This document shows, piece by piece, positions 1-4,461 of a DNA stretch of 5,922 nucleotides; positions within the stretch are counted from its first letter, which is position 1; each line of letters begins with the position of its first letter. The stretch lies in NCBI GenBank assembly GCA_001508835.1, contig LGFB01000090.1:1-5922 (forward strand). The letters are read 5' to 3'. The notes under the pieces are model-generated. The model was given only the letters and a program-made list of their open reading frames with translations. It had not been told where the DNA came from and ran no database searches. The position numbers and the translations under genes were made by a program. Origin of the DNA: a bacterium 42_11. GTDB taxonomy: Bacteria; Synergistota; GBS-1.

Positions 1-49
1 CTATAATATCTGGCGATGTGTGAACATGCATATCTATAAATCCATCCAA
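1..49 (-). CDS. DUF6282-like metal-dependent hydrolase, N-terminal fragment (partial)
   Basis: Only the first 16 codons lie in the window; the gene continues past base 1. Read from a TTG at 47-49 the peptide is MDGFIDMHVHTSPDII. The segment D-M-H-V-H-T-S-P-D resembles the N-terminal metal-binding D-x-H-x-H...P-D strand of amidohydrolase/PHP-like hydrolases, and the trailing P-D is what I recall for DUF6282 proteins, whose substrate is unknown. The TTG start is chosen because a GAGGGAGGT Shine-Dalgarno lies 9 nt upstream. An overlapping ATG in another frame stops after two more codons, and the next in-frame ATG (codon 7) would cut into the motif. The gene has its own likely promoter in the gap after the glycosylase. 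The family call rests on one short motif, so another amidohydrolase or a PHP phosphoesterase is possible. Confidence 0.6.
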   Translation of the reverse strand, partial: MDGFIDMHVHTSPDII

Positions 50-58
50 TAAAACCCC

Positions 59-67
59 ACCTCCCTC
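59..67 (-). promoter_or_regulatory. Strong RBS of the DUF6282-like gene
   Basis: On the minus strand the bases read GAGGGAGGT, a near-complete anti-16S match, followed by 9 nt and then TTG. This site decides the TTG start of the partial gene at 1-49. Confidence 0.6.
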
Positions 68-88
68 TAAGACAAAAGCAATTTAAAT

Positions 89-117
89 ATAACAAGTCAC
101 TATTATTCTTAAGTCAA
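89..117 (-). promoter_or_regulatory. Candidate sigma-70 promoter for the DUF6282-like gene
   Basis: Minus strand: a -35-like TTGACT at 112-117, a 17-nt spacer, and a weak -10-like TGTTAT at 89-94 (4 of 6 matches). The predicted start near base 82 leaves a leader of about 33 nt before the TTG. The box lies in the 107-bp gap after the glycosylase gene on the same strand, so the hydrolase gene can be transcribed independently. The -35 is convincing and the -10 less so. Confidence 0.4.
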
Positions 118-156
118 CATAGAATTTTTCCAATCTCGTAGTAAAAGCTTAAAAAG

Positions 157-810
157 CTACTTTAACTGTGATGCATAATAGCAATTTTCTTGAAGGGGAC
201 ACTCATCACATTTTGGTCGTTTTACACAATACCTCTTAGCATGTTCTACTATTAACCCATGGAGCTCCTGATAGAGAGCAAGGTCAGGAGGATACTCAGA
301 CTCAAAAAGGTTTTTAATCTCGTCGTAACCTTGCAAATCAATATTAAACAGTCTTTTTAAAAGTCTCTTCGTATAACTATCAACCACAAAAACGGGCTTA
401 TCAAGAGCATAAAGCAAGATTGAGTCCGCAGTTTCCTTGCCTACCCCTTTTACTTCAAGCAAACTTTTTCGCAAAGCATCTGTAGGAACGCTCTTCAATC
501 TATTAAGGTCAAAGTCATAAGCCTTAAGAAACGCAAGCAATGCCTTTAGCCTTTTCGCCTTCAAATTAAAGAAACCCGCAGGACGAATAAGCTCCGCTAA
601 TTTCTCGGTAGAAAGGGCTTCCGCCTTTCTTAAAATATCATTCTCCCCCAGTGCCTTCTTGAGATTTTCTATAGCACGAGAAACGTTCTTCCAATTCGTA
701 TTTTGAGTAAGAACGGCCCCTATGATGATTTCTTCTGGCAAACCGGGCCACCACTTTCCCAGGAAACCATACACCTTCTTTAGACACGTATAAAGGTCGC
801 TCACTTTCAT
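157..810 (-). CDS. HhH-GPD Fe-S DNA glycosylase (endonuclease III superfamily, probably monofunctional)
   Basis: The 217-aa protein is a complete base-excision repair glycosylase of the endonuclease III superfamily, acting on damaged bases in DNA. Visible parts: an N-terminal helical segment with LTQNTNW at 34-40 (Q36 sits where EndoIII has its base-flipping Gln), the helix-hairpin-helix LEVKGVGKETAD at 118-129, the catalytic Asp D144 in VVDSY, and a C-terminal cluster C195-X5-C201-X2-C204-X5-C210 that should bind [4Fe-4S]. E. coli EndoIII has X6 in the first gap. The EndoIII lyase lysine (in GVGRKTA) aligns with E126, so AP-lyase activity is unlikely. That combination and the LTQNTNWKNV block resemble the COG2231/MpgII/MagIII group, known to remove alkylated purines; the substrate here is inferred. 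The ATG at 808-810 has no Shine-Dalgarno and lies 7 nt from a good -10 box, so the mRNA is probably leaderless. Confidence 0.9.
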   Translation of the reverse strand: MKVSDLYTCLKKVYGFLGKWWPGLPEEIIIGAVLTQNTNWKNVSRAIENLKKALGENDILRKAEALSTEKLAELIRPAGFFNLKAKRLKALLAFLKAYDFDLNRLKSVPTDALRKSLLEVKGVGKETADSILLYALDKPVFVVDSYTKRLLKRLFNIDLQGYDEIKNLFESEYPPDLALYQELHGLIVEHAKRYCVKRPKCDECPLQENCYYASQLK

Positions 811-817
811 GGCTTAG

Positions 818-846
818 ATTATATACCCATGTTACCCCCTTGACAA
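818..846 (-). promoter_or_regulatory. Promoter of the glycosylase gene (leaderless)
   Basis: Minus strand: -35 TTGTCA (841-846, 5 of 6 consensus), a 17-nt spacer, and a consensus -10 TATAAT (818-823). Only 7 nt separate the -10 from the ATG at 808-810, so transcription should begin at or within about two bases of the start codon. No Shine-Dalgarno can fit, which predicts a leaderless mRNA. The -35 shares five base pairs with the -35 of the opposite promoter. Confidence 0.75.
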
Positions 847-860
847 ACTTGATATACCCA
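821..860 (+). repeat. Direct repeat ATATACCCA x2 in the divergent promoter region
   Basis: The 9-mer ATATACCCA occurs at 821-829 and 852-860, start to start 31 bp, about three helical turns. The copies flank the shared -35 region: one overlaps the minus-strand -10 and spacer, the other lies in the plus-strand spacer. Position and phase would suit a dimeric regulator contacting one face of the helix, but no regulator is known here and two AT-rich 9-mers could be coincidence. Confidence 0.4.
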
Positions 861-867
861 GTATACT
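840..867 (+). promoter_or_regulatory. Promoter of the oxidoreductase-methyltransferase operon
   Basis: Plus strand: consensus -35 TTGACA (840-845), a 16-nt spacer, and -10 TATACT (862-867, 5 of 6 consensus). Predicted start is near 873-875, giving a leader of about 33 nt before the GTG at 907 with its strong RBS. It should drive all four genes through 4461, as no other promoter stands out between them. The -35 overlaps the -35 of the divergent glycosylase promoter. Confidence 0.75.
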
Positions 868-869
868 TT

Positions 870-879
870 CACTTAAGTG
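870..879. promoter_or_regulatory. 10-bp palindrome CACTTAAGTG at the predicted +1
   Basis: CACTTAAGTG is a perfect palindrome centred at 874/875, exactly where the plus-strand promoter should start transcription. A protein bound here would block initiation, so it is a candidate operator. The core CTTAAGT also occurs at 108-114, beside the -35 of the DUF6282-like gene. No regulator gene is visible in the window. Confidence 0.35.
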
Positions 880-893
880 TTTTCTATAAGAGC

Positions 894-902
894 GGGAGGT
901 GA
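894..902 (+). promoter_or_regulatory. RBS that fixes the first operon gene's start at GTG 907
   Basis: GGGAGGTGA is a near-perfect Shine-Dalgarno with GGAGG ending 7 nt before the GTG at 907-909. It sits inside the longer open frame that begins with a GTG at 877. That upstream GTG has no RBS and lies almost at the predicted transcription start, so 907 is the better start. Confidence 0.8.
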
Positions 903-906
903 AATC

Positions 907-2373
907 GTGTTTGATATCGGTATTGTCGGCGGAGGAGCTGTCGGATCATCGATAGCTTATGAGCTATCAAGGTTTAATCTTAAGATAGCCGTTTTCGAAA
1001 AAGAACCCGATGTGATTTTTGGGGCAAGCGGTAGAAACAGTGGAGTTGTACATGCAGGTTTTTACTATCGCCCAGGCTCTCTCAAAGCCAAACTCTGCGT
1101 TGAGGGAAACAAAAAAATAAAAGAATGGATGAAAATTCTTAATGTGCCATTTAAAGCTACAGGGAAAATTCTTGTAGCATTTGAAGAAGAGGAAGTGCAA
1201 GAGCTCTATAAGCTTAAGGAAATAGGAGATACTAATGGCGTCGAAGGACTCGAAATAATTAAGGGGAGCGAAAACGTTCAAAAACTCTGTCCAACAGTGG
1301 GAGAAGCCGTAGCGTGCATGTACTCTCCAGCAACGGCCATTTTCTCTCCTTACCTATTTGTTATAGCCCTTGCCGAAACTAACTTATTAAACGATGTCAA
1401 ATACTTTTTAAATTGCAAGATAGTAGAGGTCAAAAGAGAAAATGGTAACTTTATGCTTAAAGACCAAAACGGGAACAGATACGAATGCAGGTGGCTTATA
1501 AACGCAACAGGAGTCCACTGTGCTGAATTTTCAAAGATGGTAGGAATAGACAGTTACCGAATTTATCCATGCAAGGGAGAGTACCTTTTACTTGATAAAG
1601 CTTTAGCTCCTCTCCTTAATATGCCCATATACCCTGTACCCAGTAAAGACGTGGGAGCCTATCTTGGCGTTCACATAACGCCCACCGTAGAAGGACCGAT
1701 AACAATAGGTCCCTCCGCGGAATACATAGAAGACCCTGAAGGATACGAAACCACACCTGAAATTATGGAACAACTCTTTCAAGGAGGATACAAACTCTGG
1801 CCCTACTTTAAAAGAAGCGATGTAATAAGAACCTTTACAGGAGTGAGGGCAAAGCCTGTTCCACCGGGAGACAAAACCTTTTACGACTTCCTGATTAAAG
1901 AAGAGGAATCTGTGCCTAACTTTATAAACCTGATAGGAATAGAATCACCAGGCTTTACCAGCGCCCCTGCAATAGCCAGGGTAGTAAGGGAAATTATCGA
2001 AAAGAAAGAAAAACTCATTCCTAAAGAAAAATTCGTTCCAGCCTCACCGCGTAAAGAGAGATTCGAAGATCTCCCGGAAGAGGAAAAACAAAGGAGAGCA
2101 AGGGAAAACCCAGAATATGGAGAAATAATTTGTAGATGCGAAAAGGTAACTAAAAGGGAAATAATAGAAGCAATTGAAAATCCCCTTGGAGCAAAAACCC
2201 TTGCAAGCATAAAATACAGAACAAGGGCAATGATGGGAAGATGCCAAGGAGGATATTGTTTACCCAAAATAGTAGAAATTCTTGAAAAAGAGTTCGGATA
2301 TAAACCCGAAGATTTTCAACTTCATAAAGAAGGGTCATGGCTATTCTCGGGGAGGATGAGAAAAAATGACTGA
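907..2373 (+). CDS. FAD-dependent dehydrogenase (LhgO/GlpA type) with C-terminal BFD-like [2Fe-2S] domain
   Basis: From GTG 907 the protein is 488 aa. It opens with a Rossmann FAD fold, G8-x-G10-x-x-G13, ending its second strand in E31-K-E. The block S-G-R-N-S-G-V-V-H-A-G followed by YYRPGSLKAKLC, plus later CKGEYLLL, YLGVHIT and GVRAKPV segments, match what I remember of L-2-hydroxyglutarate dehydrogenase LhgO. Unlike LhgO (about 420 aa) it carries a C-terminal domain with C409-x-C411 and C446-x4-C451, the bacterioferritin-associated-ferredoxin-type [2Fe-2S] arrangement seen in anaerobic glycerol-3-phosphate dehydrogenase GlpA. It should oxidise a 2-hydroxy acid or glycerol-3-phosphate at FAD and pass electrons through the cluster to the next gene product, whose ATG overlaps this gene by 8 bp. 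No transmembrane segment is evident, so it is probably cytoplasmic. Fold and cofactors are secure; the substrate is not. Confidence 0.9.
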   Translation: MFDIGIVGGGAVGSSIAYELSRFNLKIAVFEKEPDVIFGASGRNSGVVHAGFYYRPGSLKAKLCVEGNKKIKEWMKILNVPFKATGKILVAFEEEEVQELYKLKEIGDTNGVEGLEIIKGSENVQKLCPTVGEAVACMYSPATAIFSPYLFVIALAETNLLNDVKYFLNCKIVEVKRENGNFMLKDQNGNRYECRWLINATGVHCAEFSKMVGIDSYRIYPCKGEYLLLDKALAPLLNMPIYPVPSKDVGAYLGVHITPTVEGPITIGPSAEYIEDPEGYETTPEIMEQLFQGGYKLWPYFKRSDVIRTFTGVRAKPVPPGDKTFYDFLIKEEESVPNFINLIGIESPGFTSAPAIARVVREIIEKKEKLIPKEKFVPASPRKERFEDLPEEEKQRRARENPEYGEIICRCEKVTKREIIEAIENPLGAKTLASIKYRTRAMMGRCQGGYCLPKIVEILEKEFGYKPEDFQLHKEGSWLFSGRMRKND

Positions 2374-3601
2374 AAAAGATGTAGTAATAATAGGTGCGGG
2401 ACCGGCAGGTTTAGCTTGCGCAACGAGACTTAAGGAAATCGGCGTCAACGATGTCCTCCTTATAGAGAGAGAAAAGAAGCTTGGCGGAATATTAAATCAA
2501 TGTATTCACGACGGATTTGGCTTACACAAATTTAAAGAAACTTTGACAGGACCAGAATACATAGAAAGATATCTACAAAAGCTTATAAACTACAAAGTAG
2601 AGGTTCTCTCAGATACTATGGTAGTAAACCTATTTCCGGATAAAAGCATGATACTAAGCGGGCCATGGGGCAGAGAGAAAATAAAGGCAAAGGCTGTAGT
2701 CCTTGCAATGGGCTGCAGAGAAAGAACGGCTGGAGCAATATGGCTTGCAGGATCGAGACCGGCAGGCGTGTATACCGCTGGAGTGGCACAGAGACTAATG
2801 AACATAGATAATTACATGATTGGCAACGAGGTAGTAATATTAGGCTCCGGAGATGTGGGACTCATAATGGCAAGAAGGTTAACTTTGGAGGGAGCGCGCG
2901 TTTTAATGGTCTTAGAAAAGCTACCATACTCAAGCGGACTTCCAAGAAACATATCTCAGTGTCTTAACGATTATGATATCCCATTGTATCTTAAAACCAC
3001 TGTGACACGCATTCATGGAAAAGCGAGAATAGAAGGTGTAACTTATGTAAGCTTAGACGATGAAGGGAAGCCTATACCGGGTAGCGAAAGATTCATAAGA
3101 TGCGATACGCTCCTGCTATCTGTGGGGCTTATCCCTGAAAATGAACTTTCAAGGGAAGCGGGAGTAGCCATACATCCTGTAACAGGCGGACCCATCGTCA
3201 ATGATACCTATCAAACAAATATAGAAGGAGTGTTCGCCGCAGGAAACGTGTTGCATGTGCACGATCTCGCCGATTGGGCATCTATGGAGGGAGAGCTTGT
3301 GGCGGACTTTGCCAAACGCTATCTCGAAGGGAGCTTACCACAAACCCAAAATTGGATAGAAGTTAAAGCGGGAGAAGGGATCAGATACGTCCTCCCCCAA
3401 AGAATATCTGGTAAAATAGATGTAAATCTCCTTTTTAGAGTTAGTTTTCCTGCAAGAAATAAGCATATAGTTATAAAAGACAAGGACAGGATAATAAAGA
3501 GAAAGAGAGTGATTAATCCACACCCTGCCATAATGGAAAATATCGAGGTAAAAAGAGATGAACTAAAAGGAGTGCAAAGCTTAGAGGTGATGATAGAATG
3601 A
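2366..3601 (+). CDS. FAD/NAD(H)-dependent oxidoreductase subunit (HcnA/opine-oxidase alpha-like)
   Basis: The 411-aa protein is a two-dinucleotide-fold flavoprotein. FAD motif G10-A-G-P-A-G15; second Rossmann motif G160-S-G-D-V-G165 whose next strand ends in E184, an acidic residue that favours NAD(H) over NADP(H); FAD-closing GVFAAGN at 288-294. The LNQCIHDGFG block (C46) and AMGCRER (C117) are typical of this subfamily and do not form the adjacent CxxC of thioredoxin reductase. The C-terminal 80 residues form an extra domain that I recall from this subfamily. It probably transfers electrons between the Fe-S dehydrogenase encoded just upstream and NAD+/NADH. Its ATG overlaps the previous gene by 8 bp with GGAGGATGAG 10 nt from GGAGG to ATG, and its stop overlaps the next ATG (ATGA), so the subunits are likely made in matched amounts. 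Confidence 0.9.
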   Translation: MTEKDVVIIGAGPAGLACATRLKEIGVNDVLLIEREKKLGGILNQCIHDGFGLHKFKETLTGPEYIERYLQKLINYKVEVLSDTMVVNLFPDKSMILSGPWGREKIKAKAVVLAMGCRERTAGAIWLAGSRPAGVYTAGVAQRLMNIDNYMIGNEVVILGSGDVGLIMARRLTLEGARVLMVLEKLPYSSGLPRNISQCLNDYDIPLYLKTTVTRIHGKARIEGVTYVSLDDEGKPIPGSERFIRCDTLLLSVGLIPENELSREAGVAIHPVTGGPIVNDTYQTNIEGVFAAGNVLHVHDLADWASMEGELVADFAKRYLEGSLPQTQNWIEVKAGEGIRYVLPQRISGKIDVNLLFRVSFPARNKHIVIKDKDRIIKRKRVINPHPAIMENIEVKRDELKGVQSLEVMIE

Positions 3602-3966
3602 CGAAAGAGATGGTTTGTATACTTTGCCCAAATAGCTGTAACTTAATAGTCACCCAGAGCGACAAAAACCCAGATGGATTGAAGGTTGAAAACGCCCTAT
3701 GTCCAAAGGGGAAGGAATATGCCCACAACGAACTATTTAACCCAAAGAGAACCATAGCATCAAGCATACTCGTCGAAGAGGGGGAACTTCCCTTAGTAAG
3801 CGTGAAAATAGATAAGCCCATACCTAAAAGCAAGATCTTTGAGGTTATGAAAGAAATAAAGAAAGCAAAAGTAAAAGCTCCCGTAAAGATAGGAGATATA
3901 CTGATAAAAAATGTGGCAGGGACGGATGCCAACGTAATAGCGACAAAAAGCGTGGATAAGATATAA
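3598..3966 (+). CDS. DUF1667 small four-cysteine protein, putative Fe-S subunit
   Basis: 122 aa. Near the N-terminus lie C7-x2-C10-x3-C14 and C35 in CPKG. This spacing, with C-P-N-S-C and C-P-K-G, looks like the N-terminal [4Fe-4S] binding pattern of molybdopterin oxidoreductases, but the protein ends at 122 residues with no cofactor domain. The rest (about 50-122) is a Lys-rich domain with PLVSVKIDKPIPK. DUF1667 proteins regularly accompany GlpA-like and HcnA-like subunits; I infer that it carries a [4Fe-4S] cluster for electron transfer or assembly within that complex. The ATG shares its last bases with the upstream stop (ATGA), after AGAGGTGA at 3583-3590, consistent with coupled translation. 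The biochemical role of the family is not established as far as I know. Confidence 0.85.
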   Translation: MTKEMVCILCPNSCNLIVTQSDKNPDGLKVENALCPKGKEYAHNELFNPKRTIASSILVEEGELPLVSVKIDKPIPKSKIFEVMKEIKKAKVKAPVKIGDILIKNVAGTDANVIATKSVDKI

Positions 3967-4461
3967 ATGATTTTCTCCATAATAGCTTTAACTTGGTTTT
4001 TACTCGAAAAGGGGTGGAATTTTTTTAAGAGCGGTGAGAAGAACATACGGTATATCATGTTGGTTCTTCTCACCGCTCTTATATTAATTTACGGAGGTTA
4101 TAAAGCCACATTTGAGGGAGAGAACATAATGGGAAGCCTTTTAGCACTGGCTGGCGTGGGGTTAAGGCTTTGGGGAAGAAGCGCCATGAAAGAAAGCTTT
4201 TCCGTAAAAACCGAAAAACCGGAAAAGCTAATTAAAAGCGGACCATACGCGATTATAAGACACCCCCTTTATTTGGGGTTGATACTCCTATGCATGGGTG
4301 GAGTAATAGCCTCAAGCTCCAAACTCCTTATAATACCCTTTCTCATAAACCTCGTAGTAATCATCAAAAAGGTTAAAACGGAAGAAGAGTTGTTAGAGAG
4401 CTTACCGGAGTTTAAAGAGTATAAAAGTAGGACCTGGAAGCTAATTCCCTTCCTCTGGTAA
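3967..4461 (+). CDS. Membrane methyltransferase of the ICMT/PEMT type
   Basis: A 164-aa integral membrane protein. Hydrophobic stretches lie near 1-14, 30-45, 56-69 and 101-133. The family signature GPYxxIRHPxYxG is at 92-104, followed by the acidic TEEELLESLPEFKEY (138-152), which together form the S-adenosylmethionine site in isoprenylcysteine/phospholipid methyltransferases. Bacteria lack CaaX proteins, so the acceptor (lipid, quinone or small thiol) cannot be named. The ATG follows the DUF1667 stop directly (TAAATG) with only a weak upstream GGATAAG, so translation probably depends on coupling. An in-frame ATG at 4129 (M55) has a much better RBS and would give a 110-aa core. The N-terminal part still looks like the family, so the long form is preferred. 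Two inverted repeats lie inside the gene, and its last 21 bp overlap the convergent radical SAM gene. Confidence 0.85.
   Translation: MIFSIIALTWFLLEKGWNFFKSGEKNIRYIMLVLLTALILIYGGYKATFEGENIMGSLLALAGVGLRLWGRSAMKESFSVKTEKPEKLIKSGPYAIIRHPLYLGLILLCMGGVIASSSKLLIIPFLINLVVIIKKVKTEEELLESLPEFKEYKSRTWKLIPFLW
4026..4081 (+). repeat. Perfect 19-bp inverted repeat, 18-nt loop, inside the methyltransferase gene
   Basis: Left arm AAGAGCGGTGAGAAGAAC (4027-4044) and right arm GTTCTTCTCACCGCTCTT (4063-4080) are exact reverse complements; T4026/A4081 adds a 19th pair. The loop is 4045-4062 and contains ATACGGTAT. The 18-bp arms are exactly codons 21-26 (KSGEKN) and 33-38 (VLLTAL) of the enclosing gene. The RNA would form a very stable hairpin. 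A T-run precedes the stem on the plus strand and ATATTAATTT follows it, so it is not a normal Rho-independent terminator in either direction. Function unknown. Confidence 0.95.
4114..4131 (+). promoter_or_regulatory. Internal RBS and ATG within the methyltransferase frame
   Basis: GAGGGAG (4114-4120) precedes an in-frame ATG (4129-4131) by 8 nt. It is stronger than the signal at the 3967 start and could produce a 110-aa short form beginning at M55. It lies just downstream of the large hairpin; another GGAGG at 4093-4097 has no usable start codon after it. It may be functional or a chance purine run. Confidence 0.3.
4195..4229 (-). terminator. Possible minus-strand terminator for the radical SAM gene
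   Basis: AGCTTTTCCG (4195-4204) and CGGAAAAGCT (4220-4229) form a perfect 10-bp stem with a 15-nt loop. Read on the minus strand the stem is followed by TTCTTTC, and its last bases also run into T-rich sequence. This is a passable intrinsic terminator about 210 nt after the radical SAM stop codon, the first such candidate downstream of that gene. The long loop and interrupted T-tract weaken the case, and a 10-bp repeat could occur by chance in a window of this size. Confidence 0.25.

Noticed and set aside
146..158. Hairpin AGCTT-AAA-AAGCT overlapping the glycosylase stop, followed by T residues on the minus strand
   Set aside because: The stem is only 5 bp and mostly A/T, too weak to call a terminator.
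877..906. Ten-residue longer N-terminus of the first dehydrogenase, starting at GTG 877
   Set aside because: The codon lies at the predicted transcription start and has no RBS, and the extension contains the strong Shine-Dalgarno of the 907 start. The FAD motif also begins at the usual distance from 907.
1881..2267. 128-codon minus-strand open frame inside the first dehydrogenase
   Set aside because: Shadow of the BFD-domain coding region, with no family resemblance; other antisense frames (for example 967-1281) are rejected for the same reason.
4027..4035. AAGAGCGGT resembles the Haemophilus uptake signal AAGTGCGGT
   Set aside because: It has one mismatch, occurs only as the two arms of one repeat, and nothing else suggests Pasteurellaceae.
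3513..4073. 186-codon open frame on the minus strand opposite the DUF1667 gene and its neighbours
   Set aside because: It is antisense to three well-supported genes, has no recognisable motif and is a low-complexity hydrophobic shadow. No RBS or promoter of note precedes it.
4026..4081. Reading the large inverted repeat as a Rho-independent terminator
   Set aside because: No T-run follows the stem on either strand: the T-run lies before it on the plus strand, and on the minus strand the stem is followed by A residues.
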